Below are positions 44,996-56,120 of a stretch of DNA of 64,000 bases, piece by piece. The first letter of the stretch is position 1, and each line of letters starts with the position of its first letter. Where the stretch lies: assembly GCA_024364735.1 (NCBI GenBank), contig JAGFNQ010009534.1, positions 1 to 64,000 on the forward strand, written 5' to 3'. The stretch is from Boesenbergia rotunda (Eukaryota > Streptophyta > Magnoliopsida > Zingiberales > Zingiberaceae). The translations under genes and the position numbers were made by a program. Below the pieces are notes generated by a model. That model did not search any database. It was not told the origin of the DNA and was given only the letters and a program-made list of their open reading frames with translations.

Positions 44996-47246
44996 TGTTG
45001 GAACTTGGATGGCTAGAGAGGGGGTGAATATAGCCAGACACTTGAAACTTAGCACTTTTTGAGTTTTCTGCACTCAAAGGTTAGTAGCACAGCGGAAGAA
45101 TTGCAAAACAGAGTAATGCAGAGATTAAACCCTAGGCTAAGCACAAGCACAAAATACTAACAAAGAGGATTTACAAGGTTCGGGGATAACTTGCCCCTAC
45201 TCCTTGGCGTGCCCCTAAGGTGGGTGATCCCTTGATCGTCGGCAGATCAAGCCCCAGAAAATCCGGATATAATGCAACCTCCTTCTCGGTGGAGTAACCT
45301 CTCCACAGCATTTCAAGATGGATAAAGTATTAAGTACAGGAAATACAAGAAGAAACCTTACTGAGCACTAAGAACCTCAAGAACATAAGCAAACTCCTCA
45401 CCGAGCTCCACTCAGCGCAAATCTCACGCAAAAACTTCCTTCTTCGTGTCTTCTCGTTGATGGACTCGCCAAGCTTCTTGTTTCTCTTCCAAGTGCTCAA
45501 GTATCACAAGGTTGCTCAAGATTCACAGTAGAGTTGCTCAAGAGATGGATCAGAGTAATCGCACGAGCAGAACAAGAGATGTCGCAAGAACAGAGTAGTG
45601 ATCAAGTGTTCTGTTGCTTGGTTCAGTTGCTGAGACTTGTTCGACACCAAGCGCTTAAGTCTCTCCCACTGATCCCAGGTCACAACCATCTCACTGCAGC
45701 CTCCAGCTGCTCACCTGCAACTGCTCACCTACCACTGAGCTCTTCTGGACTCCCTGAGCCTCCCTCAGCGGAGCCCCAGTCAGCAGCTCCAGCAGCGCCA
45801 GCATCCGTTGCAACCTGAGATGGAAAACGGACAAACCTGCTCCAAGGAAAGACTCCCATTGACTCTCCTTGAGTGTTTATATCCATTCCTGTCACCTGCA
45901 TACTTAATCAGACCATTAGCGCAGCAAATCAAGCAGAGGATCAAAATATCAGAACAGAACAGTGGTGATCAGAATTGTTCAAAGCGCGATCAGAACTCTG
46001 ACAACGCATTTTGAATTAAAGTGGTCGATCACCGGACCGATCCAAGGCTCGTGGATCGGTCACCGGACCGATCCACAGCTTTGCTGGGATTCCCAGCTTT
46101 CACAGCCACACGGGCCTGATCGGTCACCAGACCGATCAGGCTATGCCCTGATCGGTCACCAGACCGATCAGGATGGTCCCAGACCGATCAGGCTCCAACC
46201 TGATCAGTTATAGTGAGAAGTCCGTGACGTTTGATCGTTCACCAGAACGATCTGAACAGTGTTCCAGATCGGTCACCAGACCGATCAGGAGCCAAGCAGT
46301 AAGGTTCCCAAAATCCACTGTATGCTCCCTGATCGGTCACCAGACCGATCACGAGCCAAGCAGTGAGTGAACTGTCTGCTCCCTGATCGGTCACCGGATC
46401 GATCAGGAGCAGAGCAGTAAGGTTTCTAAACTCACTGTATGCTCCCTGATCGGTCACCAGACCGATCAGGAGTCGATCAGTAGCCCAACAAGATCACTGT
46501 GTGCTCCCTGATCGGTCACCAGACCGATCAGTCATTGCTGGATCGGTCACCAGACCGATCCACGAGGGAACACCGTACCAACTTTCCTGATCGGTCACCA
46601 GACCGATCCAGGCAAGGTCAAATCCACTCCAAGTTACGAGAACAAGCCTCTAGCCCATCTCTAGCTCGTGCTCGGTCCACCGGACCAAGACTCCATTCTC
46701 GGTCTCACTCACCAGGACTTCAACCTAGCCCTCCAAGCTAGGACCTGGCCCTCCAAGCCGAGATTTCATCCAACCTAGACCTCCAAGCTAGGACCTGGCC
46801 CTCCAAGCCAGGGTTTCATCAACCTAGCCCTCCAGGCTAGGACCTGACCCTCCAAGCCAGGACTTTTCACACCTAACCTTCCAGGTTAGGACTTTTCCAC
46901 ACCTAGCCCTCCAAACTAGGATTTTTCCACACCTAACCCTCCAGGTTAGGACTTTTCACACCTAGCCCTCCAAGCTAGGATTTTTCCACACCTAACCCTC
47001 CAAGTTAGGACTTTTCACACCTAGCCCTCCAAGCTAGGACTTTCTCACACCTAACCCTCCAAGTTAGGATTTCATCCACCTAGCTTCTCAAGCTAGGACC
47101 TGACCCTCCAAGCCAGGCTTTCATCAAACCTAGTCCCACTAGGTATGCCTAGTCCACAACCATGACTTAATCTCAATCATCTCATCATCCTAAACTAAAA
47201 TTGGTGTCAACACCAAAACAACAATCAGGGTTAGACTGCATCAACA
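44996..47246 (-). repeat. Solo LTR I, relative of the H LTR
   Basis: 2.25 kb from TGTTGG to CATCAACA with a perfect 5-bp duplication ATCTT on both sides (44991-44995, 47247-47251). On the minus strand it has the same plan as the LTR of H: hairpin array (47130-46690; constant loop around CCCTCCA between changing arms), GATCGGTC/GACCGATC palindrome array (46620-46020), and R-U5 hairpin at 45206-45174 nearly identical to that of H. A solo LTR left by recombination. Confidence 0.92.
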
Positions 47247-47251
47247 ATCTT

Positions 47252-47449
47252 CACAATGGTATGATATTGCCTACTTTGAGCCTAAGCCCTCATGGTTTTA
47301 CTCTTGGGCTCTTCCAAAAGGCCTCATGTCAATGGAGATATCTTTTTTCCTTATAAGCCTATGATCTTTCCCATGTGTTTTCGATGTGAGACTATGTTTG
47401 CAACCTTGCAACCCCAACAATCCCCCCTCAAACAAAGGACCACAAGCCC
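47252..47449 (-). repeat. Rest of the TRIM J 3' LTR and polypurine side of its interior
   Basis: 47252-47419 completes the LTR. The following 30 bases contain, on the minus strand, the purine tract TTTGAGGGGGGAT directly before the LTR start. Confidence 0.8.
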
Positions 47450-49694
47450 TGTTAGTGATATGAGAGAAGTGTCCTAAGGCAATCGCCTTATGATTGTAAA
47501 CATTTATTTTTGATAATTCACTATTTGAGTATACATATTTGTGTATTTGATTGGGATCTTAAACTCATCTACTGAATGTCCGCAATACAATTCACAGCAT
47601 AAGAGAATTTGTGATGAGATCACAACTAGTGATTATCTCTACATGTGCAATTGTGAAGTATTGAAAATATCCCTAGTCGATGAATTGATAAAAATGGACA
47701 CTATCAATTCTGTTGAGACTAGCATGGGTTATTCTCTAATCAGCTGATTCTCACTGGCTGGTGACATTGGGATGTCTGGAGATAAACATGGATGCTAGTT
47801 AAGGGAACTAGTTCATTGGAGTGACTAGCTGTAAAACTTCATATGGTAATCTATATAGATATGTCAGTGAAGTTCTTACTGCAGTTTAAGTGCGATGTTC
47901 CTTTGACTTGCGGTGTTCAAGTCATCTTGGTCATGGAGACTTATACTTTAACATCTTAAGCAAGCATCTCCAAGGAGGTGTGAACCCAAGATGATTGGGT
48001 ATAAGCCGAAGTGCCCGAAGATGTTTGAACAGCCTACAAAGAATTCACCACTCCTTGCGAGGAGATGTATACCCAGGCCTATCGTCGGATTGTTACTCAA
48101 AGCCTCTGGCCAGAGCATGTCATGTTTAGAGTATGAGTCTCTTAAATACATGAGAGTAATTAGAAATCCAAAGGACGAGAAAGACACTACTTGGGCTAGG
48201 TGTGACGTAGTCAGCCTAGTGGGGACTGACACACACAGACCATGTCCTGAACCAAGTGGGTATAAGATGGTGAAGGGAATGGGGCACGATTCATTAGAGC
48301 TGCTGAAGGGTTTCAGAATTACTTCTGAGGTCAACCGTTGATCTTTCGATTAATTGGGGGTCATGATGTACTACTAGGTGTCACTCATGATCGTTCTATG
48401 ATTAGTTGATTATAGACGGCCAACATAAATCGAAAGCCTATTTAGTTACACGCACTACGAGTAATCCAAGGGATTTAAAACGAGTTGAAAATTGGATTTT
48501 CCGATCAAGAGAAATAAGTCGAATCTGAGTTAATCAGAGGCGCAACGGAAGCTTAAAATGGCTAAGTCTTTTGAAGGCTTATTGGGCGAATTAAATGAGT
48601 TTAATTCGTGATGGGTTCGGCTCGGTTTGGCCGGCCAAAGAGGGTGCCAACCCTCTTTGGTTTGGCCGACCACAATATTGGGGAAAAACCAATTTATTTG
48701 GTTTAATTAATAAAATAAATCTAGCGCGATTTGTTTTATAAATTATGGATAAATAAATTTGTATAAAGAAATTTATATAAATAAATTTATAGAAATTTAT
48801 TCCTTTTATGGGAATTAAAATGATCCATGGAATGGTTTATTTTAATTTTATAAAATCAATTATGAATTGATTTTTCCATAATAAGAAAATTTATAAATTT
48901 CTTGTAAAATTTATTCCATAATAAAAGGAGAGATGTATTTGTTTTATTATAAAATTAGTTATAATAAAACTTGGTTTAAACGGAATAATTTATAAAGAAA
49001 ATTTATAGGATAAATTTCTTATGAAAAATTCCGTTAAAGGGGAGACTTGGCAAGGGAGAGGCTACTATATAAAGGAACCAAGGCTAGGCTTGATTTCCCT
49101 AATAGATTGATCAAGAGATTAACTCTCTCCCTCTCTCTCTCTCTCTAGGGTCGGCGCCCTTTCTCTCTCTAGGGCCGGCTCTCTCTCCTCCCCTAGGGCC
49201 GGCGCAAGCACCTAGGGTGCCCGTGAGTTTCCTCCACCAAGTTCGTGCCGAAGAAGAAGAATAAGCGGATCGCGACTTCTTCCTTCCTTTCCCGGAATTT
49301 TGATTTCGTTACTTGGTGGTTAGTTTCCATCCTTCTCTCTTGATTTTCTAGTTGTGTCTTTGGAGAATCTAGTAGTTCTCGTCGACACAAAACTCGTGGC
49401 TTTGCGAAGTCATCCCGAAGAGAACTCGACGTGGACGCGAATAGAGGCGGAGCTTCCAAGGGACGCTACGGTTGGATCTCGTCCCTTTCTTCGAGTTACG
49501 CGAGGTACAAAGTAAATTAGTTTACTTTTTTGCAAAATTTTGATTTATGATCATGTCCACACATCATAAGGTCGCATGCTAGATACGTGGTTAAAAATAA
49601 TTTGAGAAATTATTTATGCTAATTCTTCCGCTGCACGTAAATATTTAAAAATTTACGAACCCGTATCCTTGTCAACATGCACCCGGTCCCAACA
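47450..49694 (+). repeat. Solo LTR of family D
   Basis: Full-length match to the LTR at 1158-3384, from TGTTAG to CCCAACA, with a perfect target duplication AGCCC (47445-47449, 49695-49699). TATA box ACTATATAAAGG near 49065, CT microsatellite at about 49120-49150. No internal sequence remains. Confidence 0.93.
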
Positions 49695-49971
49695 AGCCCC
49701 CCCCCTCAAGAGGAAACTCTTTCTGTTTGATGTTCGATCCTCAACCCACCAGGACTTTCTGCCCCTCAGTCCACCCGACCTACTAGGACTTCACCGCCTA
49801 ACCGCAACTAGGACTTCTCTGCCTAGTGTCTGGTCCTCTTGATCAAGATACGAGAGCTCACACATCCTTTATTCAAGGATTAACTCACATGGTTAGATCT
49901 GGATCATGGCTCTAACTCGTGCTTCTTCTAGTGGTTAGTCCGGTGAAGAGCGACCTGGCTCTGATACCAAT
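49695..49971 (-). other. Interior and primer-binding site of TRIM J
   Basis: Non-coding. The minus strand shows TTGGTATCAGAGCC (49970-49957) next to the LTR, then the leader phrase shared with element E, then CTAGG/TAGTTGCGG-like short repeats. Confidence 0.8.
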
Positions 49972-50167
49972 TGTTAGGACTGAAAGGAATTTGATATCTC
50001 CACAATGGTTTGATATTGTCCAATTGGAGCCTAAGCCCTCATGGTTTTGCTCTTGGACTCTCCCAAAAGACCTTATGTCAATGGAGATATCTTTTTTCCT
50101 TATAAGCCTATGATCTTCCTATATGTTTTCGATGTGGGACTATGTTTGCAACCTTACAACCTCAACA
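49972..50167 (-). repeat. 5' LTR of TRIM J
   Basis: 196 bp, TGTTAGGAC to CTCAACA. Close to the split copy at 44966-44995/47252-47419. Confidence 0.88.
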
Positions 50168-51180
50168 AATATAACATAATATTTATAACCATCATATGAG
50201 AGAACCGGAGAAGTTCAAATATCAGAAAATATTAGATCAAGGGAAAATTGTGAAGAGAGCAATGAGTCATGAAAAGATAATTTATGACTTTTATTGCATT
50301 GACAAGAATTACAATGAAAATGACGAACTGAAGAAGTAGAGCAAGACAATGACTTAGATATGACTAACTTGCGTAAGACTCGGTCAGACGGATGACCTAG
50401 ATGATTATGCTAGACAAGGAGGAAAGCAATAGAAGATGAGAGCACCAGTGGTGGAGAAGGAGTTGACGTACACCAAGGAGTCGACACTGCCTTTAAGTTG
50501 ACCTTGATGGAGAATGACCTCTATGCGAGGATCGTTCACTTGAAAAGTAGAGGAAGAGAAAATAATGATGGCATCATTACTTTTACAGAGTTGGGAGACG
50601 GACAAAAGGTTTTTATTATTTGATGGAACACAAAGGGCATTGGGAAACTTCAAAGAAGAAGAGTAGAGGATGCTAAGAGACAACTTGTGTGAGTAATGGG
50701 AAGTCCAGCGACATCACTGACAACAACACAGTCTGAACCAATATATGGAGCATGCAGAGAGAGATTGGAGAGGTTAGAAGTCACATGATGGGTGACTCCA
50801 GATTCAAAGATCCAATCAGACGAAGATGGTGATGTCATATTATAAACAACAGTCGACGGAGTATGCAATCTATAAACATCATGAGACGAGACGATGGGAG
50901 GCGCAGGAGTAGAAGCAAACTGATATGAAAAATCAGGACAACGCTGAGCAAAATGACCTTGACGATTGCACAACTAACAACTAATACTATGTTAGTGTGA
51001 AATCTTGATAGGTCATTGATCTTGCTATGAGTGGTTATTAGGAAGAACATTATTGTCAAATTTAATTCGATTGTGATCTTTGTTGCCTTGTGAAAAATCA
51101 AAGAAAAGAGATGGGAATTTGAGATTAGGGTTTGCATTGTTGATCAAATAATTGATGCTCTAGATATGAATTTGGTTGTA
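50168..51180 (-). pseudogene. Old Copia element Z: zinc knuckle, protease and pre-integrase region
   Basis: The minus strand shows a CCHC knuckle whose second residue is now a stop (C-stop-LCNRQGHFAQRC), then a Ser/Pro/Thr linker, the protease region WIFESGVTHHVTSNL (relatives read DSGATHH, so the catalytic Asp is Glu here), PNALCVPSNNKNLLSVSQLC, and toward 50168 decayed integrase zinc-binding sequence. Multiple stops and shifts. This is the 5' coding end of Z; order and orientation agree with the fragments at 44199, 34190 and 26177. Confidence 0.83.
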
Positions 51181-51640
51181 TTTTCTTTAGTTTCACAAAT
51201 AATCACCCACTCCTAATGGTGTAGATACAAGATGAAGTAGATAAGTGAAAGGAAAGAAGCCAAGGTAAAGTGTCTCAAACCACTTTGACAATAATACAGT
51301 TCATAGGTTGCAAAATCTTATCCTTCTATGCTAGTATGGAAATGTCGATAGGTCCTTTCGATAGCGATCACCAAAGGTAAAGTGCGTCAAACCAATACAA
51401 CAAAAAATTGTACAATTCATAAGTTGCAAAGTCCAATCCTTCTATGCTAGCTGGTGTGGAAACGCCGATAGGTCATTGATCTTGCTATGAGTGGCTATTA
51501 GAAAGAACAATATTATTGTCAAATTTAATTCGATTGTGATCTTGTTGCCTTGTGAAAGTTCAAAGGAAAGAGATGGAAATTTGAGGGACATCGGTTGGTT
51601 ATTAACATTTAATATAACAATCACGTACATATACACATAA
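51181..51640. repeat. Duplicated segment at the 5' side of element Z
   Basis: A stretch of about 130 bases around 51005-51135 recurs at 51470-51595, and one of about 110 bases around 51255-51350 recurs at 51370-51475, each with modest divergence. Probably tandem duplication within the gag/leader area of Z. No gene. Confidence 0.7.
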
Positions 51641-53032
51641 AGACAAACTTTAGATGAAATCTAATAATGAAATAGACCTTAACGAGCTTGGTAGCAATTT
51701 CACTACTAATAATTATACTAAAAGATAATTAGGTTCATCCTAAGTATCTTTCACAATTTATTTCTAAATTATATAAAAAGAGATAAATTATGAGGTCAGT
51801 TTATAACCGATAATCAAATAGTTATAGGATGAAAAAAGTTTTTTTGGAGAGTACGTATGTGTACGTCAAAATTTGATCCCTACTCTATTATGATAAATTT
51901 GTCAATCTCTGAGCACTTCATGAAAACCCAACCAATCTAATTGTGATTTCATGGCCACGGTCACGAGAAGCCTTGCCGTAGTTTTGTGATTAAAAGGTGA
52001 GTTGTGGCCTAGCCACAACTAGCGGCTGTAACAAGTAGTTGCAACAGTCAAGCCTTATGGATCAATGAAAATTCCACGTTGGTATCAATTTCTGTTTTTT
52101 TTATAATTATTATATATTTTTAAAAAGAAGGAAATTTTAGAAAATGAATACATCTTTTAGTAAATATAAAAATAGAATAAGGTTTTTTGGTATTTCTTGA
52201 AAGTTAAATGAGCCTTTGGTAAATTGTTATTTGATTAGCGCACTTTAAGATATTTTTGAAAGTCAAGTTTTTTTAAAAAAAAAGTAATTCAGATATTTAC
52301 TTTTTTGAACAAATTAATTTTACATGTGACCGAACTAGTTGGGCAGAAATTTTCACCGACTACTAAAGTAAATTGAAAAATGCTGATGAAGACTCGTCAA
52401 GATAGTCGACATTCTTAAATTCATTTTTCACTAAAGAAAAAAAATATTTTACAATGCAATGTAATTAAAAATCAAATCTTAGATCACTTAATTATGATCA
52501 TTGCTCCCCATCAAGATCTTAATTCTCAGTTCTAGAGGTATAAGTTTCTTATTCATGCAAATAGAGGAATATATTTAAATATCTCCACTAATCATTTTTC
52601 ATATATTTGTGATTCACTCTATCATATTTTTTTTTAATAAATCCCCTATATTTCATATTGTTATTTATCAAAATCACATACTAGTTCATCCACCTACTTC
52701 TTCCTCCTTTGTAAACAAAAAAGAGGATTTAATCAAATTAATGAGTTAGCTGCTATCAGCAAGTTAAGTCTACGGGGAAAAAATTGAAATGGTCATATTC
52801 CACGATAGCATATCACATGTTTTAAGCCCCCAGGCTAAAAGGGCAACCACTTAAGCTATGTCGGCACAGCCGTACTTATGGAGGTCGACGAATAAACGTC
52901 ATCAACTATGTTCTGATGGAAACACGATCTATAACATAATATTCTAAATCCATATGAATACAAAATAATAAATTCATGCATAAAGATCTAGATTTTACAA
53001 AAAAATAAATAAAAAAAAAAATAAAACCTAAG
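51641..53032. other. A/T-rich intergenic region
   Basis: No gene, RNA or repeat that I can support. Contains poly-A and poly-T runs. Confidence 0.6.
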
Positions 53033-53041
53033 ACAAATGAC

Positions 53042-53558
53042 GGGATAATTCCCAAAATAGTCCCTCTTATTTTTCACTTATCCCAAAATAGTCCCTCATC
53101 TTTTCAAGCTGCCAAAATAGTCCCTCATGTTTCGGGATAAATCCCATTTTAGTCCCTCTTATTTTTCACTTATCCCAAAATAGTCCCTCATCTTTTCAGA
53201 CTGCCAAAATAGTCCCTTATGTTTCAGGATAAATCACATTTTAGTCCCTCTTGTTTTTCACTTATCCCAAAATAGTCCCTCATCTTTTCACTCAACTTTT
53301 CAGGACGCTTGAAAAGATGAGGGACTATTTTGGGATAAGTGAAAAATAAGAGGGACTAAAATGGGATTTATCCTGAAACATAAGGGACTATTTTGGCAGC
53401 CTAAAAAGATGAGGGACTATTTTGGGATAAGTGAAAAACAAGAGGGACTAAAATGGAATTTATCCCGAAACATGAGGGACTATTTTGGCAGCTTGAAAAG
53501 ATGAGGGACTATTTTGGGATAAATAAAAAATAAGAGGGACTAAAATGGGAATTATCCC
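53042..53558. mobile_element. Foldback MITE with 9-bp target duplication, Mutator-like
   Basis: 517 bp beginning GGGATAATTCCCA and ending TGGGAATTATCCC, almost wholly an inverted repeat, built from tandem units containing AAAATAGTCCCTC and its complement. The same nine bases ACAAATGAC flank it (53033-53041 and 53559-53567). Nine-base duplications are typical of Mutator-like transposons. No coding capacity. Confidence 0.85.
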
Positions 53559-53567
53559 ACAAATGAC

Positions 53568-54586
53568 GGTACAAAATAAACTGAACCTCATTGCAGGGAA
53601 GTTATTAGTAAAAAGTTTCAATAATTAATAATTATTTAAGTTTATATTAAAATGTTGAATTTCATACGAGTTACGAGTGTGTGGGATAAAGAAAGTCCAA
53701 GAAGCTCGAAGATATTCGAGTCTAAGATTTTATGGCTTCATGGGTTTCCTATTCTAAGATTTTCGAGTCTCCACGTAGAACTCATTGAGTTCTCCACTCT
53801 AAGCTCATTGAGCTCCCCCTTCCAATTGCCCTCCAAATTCCTTTGGCTCTCTAATCAAAGCTCTCCCGAGTTCTATACTCCAAATTAATTGAGACCTCTC
53901 CTTCGAGTTCAATAAGCTACAAGTTTTTTGGAGACAACTACTACTTGATATTATCCATAAGTGAACATGATCCATCTTCATCATTTATAGAGTAACTAGT
54001 CAATAACAATCGAGTGCTTGACATCAATGGAGGTCATTAAATAACTAATGACCGGGATTAATGGCTAAAATGGACAAATAATTTCTTGGAGATCATGATT
54101 ACAATCCTTTTAAGTAATTTTGTATCTCACAGATATAAATACCAAATACTCTCCCTCTCATTTTTCATGTTTTTTTACTATGCATTCACTTCTAATGAGT
54201 TAAGCAACAAAGAAGATTTGTCATCCTCACGGGCATAGCCGATTAGTTATTCGGGTGGTAGATTGTCACAAGAGTAGGAATCGACTTCTCGAGGGAACAA
54301 TCTCAAAAAATAAAATCTCTCCCACCTAAAGGAGACGTCGCTCAGTCATCGTGATTTACCTTCTTTCTAAATGTCTTGGGGTGGACGTGAAAAGATGATT
54401 AGGATGAGCGAATCATTTTTTACCGTAACCATGAACATTTATCAGACAATTTCAATGCCCTAGAACTTTTACACTTGTGAAATTAGGTTGTATAAGTTGG
54501 CTTTCACCTCAATAATTACTTTGTCACTATCACCTCAACGTCTACATCAATAGTAAATTTCCAGAGGCATGAAGACTAAAACAAGA
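53568..54586. other. Intergenic region
   Basis: Nothing recognisable. A 78-residue frame at 53652-53888 has several GAGCTC/TCCAAATTC-like repeats and no family resemblance; I do not support it as a gene. Confidence 0.5.
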
Positions 54587-54691
<105 letters not shown>

Positions 54692-54724
54692 CAAACCACA
54701 ATAAATCCATACTTTCCTCCGCAG

Positions 54725-55007
54725 GTATAACACAGGCAATGGATGTATGACATCTCTGGCACAAACAACCAAGGATTGATTTCTCAAAAATTAACGACCT
54801 GTATGTTCTATCACACCATATGCCTAACACCTATGTACCTGCATTAATCTCCATTCATATTCATGAGATAGCATAGGTAGTGGGTGCATGACATCTTTGA
54901 CACAACAACCAGGATTTGATTTCCCGGAACTGATGACTTGCATGTTCTATTGCACCATGCGACTAACTTATGTACCTGAATTAACATCCATTCATATTCA
55001 TGAGGTA
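54725..55007. repeat. Tandem duplication of about 140 bp
   Basis: Two copies, about 54730-54868 and 54869-55007, share GGATGTATGACATCT/GGGTGCATGACATCT, GTTCTAT, CACCAT and CCATTCATATTCATGAG. Function not evident; the sequence between 55008 and 55477 holds nothing I can name. Confidence 0.7.
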
Positions 55008-55477
55008 GGTTTTAGATAGACCGTTAAGATAATGAATTTATTTTCCTTTTTTACCAGATACCTACTTTCCAATAACATTCGTTATAGCACCATTATTAAT
55101 TATGTTGAATAAAAACACAAGAAGAACATACCCATTTTTCACAAACTACAAAAGCGTTATATATGCTTGGGATATATAAAAAGTTGTAGCTTTTCTAAAT
55201 AATAATTTTAAAATATAATTAACAACATCACATACATGAAATAAAAGAGGAAAAAAAGAGTAGGTCAACCAAAAGAGAAAAAAAATGGCTTTGCAAATGA
55301 CCAAGTAAACCCCACAATGTCTGCTTTAACCAAATTCCTTTTCAACATTAATCGATTATTGTTCATTTCTATATTTTTTTAGGAAATAATTACTAATATT
55401 TTTATAGTTTTGGTGTAAAATATAGATCATGTTCATAATTTTCATTTTAAAACTTTAAAAAAAACGCGCGGGATTTG

Positions 55478-56053
55478 TCAGTCAAGGTTCCACAGTTGAA
55501 TCGGAGTGAAAATATCTCCGTCGTTATCGCCGCCGTCGCTCCAGTAATCCTGATCGGCTACGCTCCAGTGGGCGTCGTCCATTAATGTCAATGGATCGCC
55601 GTAGATAAACTCCGGCGGCAACACCTCATCAATCCCCGACCCGCCCTCTCCGCCCCCGTCCTTCTCCGCAGCCTCCTCGTCGTTGCCGCCGCCGCCCCTC
55701 TCCGGAGCCGGCGTCGGCAATGCCCTTGCACATTCTTGCGCGTACCTCACCGCCTTGTCCTTTATCTCGGGCCGGCTCAGCCCCTCGGGCGCCGCTATGT
55801 CCGGCAGCTGGTCCGGGAAATTGAAGTAGTGCTGGTCGCCGGAGGGGCCGCGGAGGCAGAGCATGGCGGCGTCGTAGGCCCTGGCGGCCATTTCCGGCGA
55901 CGGGAACGACCCCAGCCACAGGCGCTTCCGGCTATTGGGGTAACGCACCTCCGCCACCCACTTGCCCCACTTCCGCAGCCGAACCCCCTTATACTTCGCC
56001 GGCGCCGGCCCAGACCTCTCTCCCTCCCGGTCCATGTTTTGCCAATCGAGCAT
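55478..56053 (-). CDS. AP2/ERF transcription factor, DREB-like (group II / A-5 type)
   Basis: 191 residues, no intron, GC-rich in an A/T-rich setting. One AP2 DNA-binding domain at residues 21-80 with YKGVRLRKWGKW, VAEVRYPNSRKRLWLGSF, and the helix MAARAYDAAMLCLRG. Val14 of the domain, a DREB mark, is kept; position 19 is Tyr instead of Glu. The PNSRKRLWLGS wording and the FNFPD end point to ERF group II (ERF016-018-like) from memory. The C-terminal half is Gly/Glu/Asp-rich with an acidic Trp-containing tail (DYWSDGGDNDGD, IQLWNLD) that may activate transcription. I chose ATG 56053; ATG 56035 has a better Kozak context and a TATA-like TTTATATAC lies at 56079-56071, so the shorter start is possible. 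The frame upstream of 56053 has no ATG. Nuclear regulator, probably stress-related (family inference). Confidence 0.93.
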   Translation of the reverse strand: MLDWQNMDREGERSGPAPAKYKGVRLRKWGKWVAEVRYPNSRKRLWLGSFPSPEMAARAYDAAMLCLRGPSGDQHYFNFPDQLPDIAAPEGLSRPEIKDKAVRYAQECARALPTPAPERGGGGNDEEAAEKDGGGEGGSGIDEVLPPEFIYGDPLTLMDDAHWSVADQDYWSDGGDNDGDIFTPIQLWNLD

Positions 56054-56120
56054 ACTTGCGATGGTCCGTATATAAAAAGGGCCCGCGAGGCTACGTGCCT
56101 TCCGCCATCCCACGTGTCGA
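56054..56120 (-). promoter_or_regulatory. Proximal promoter of the ERF gene
   Basis: Contains a G-box/ABRE core (CACGTG at 56111-56116, within CCACGTGTCG) and a TATA-like element at 56071-56079. G-box/ABRE sites are bound by bZIP and bHLH factors, which fits a stress- or ABA-responsive gene, but spacing to the start codon is unusually short. Confidence 0.5.

Larger units (their letters stand above)
44966..50167 (-). mobile_element. TRIM element J, split by two solo LTRs
   Basis: After removing the solo LTRs at 44996-47246 and 47450-49694 there remains a miniature element of about 0.7 kb: LTRs of 196-198 bp (49972-50167; 44966-44995 joined to 47252-47419), PBS, about 300 bp of non-coding interior, and a polypurine tract. 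AATAT stands on both outer sides (44961-44965 and 50168-50172). No coding capacity. A terminal-repeat retrotransposon in miniature, minus orientation. Confidence 0.88.

Noticed and set aside
26177..51180. Four separate Copia elements instead of one split element Z
   Set aside because: The fragments have the same strand and the correct order (gag/protease, integrase, linker, RT), and each break coincides with an insertion bounded by a target duplication.
52790..52900. Possible tRNA or SINE sequence around GCCCCCAGGCTAAAAGGGC
   Set aside because: No acceptable cloverleaf and no A/B boxes at correct spacing.
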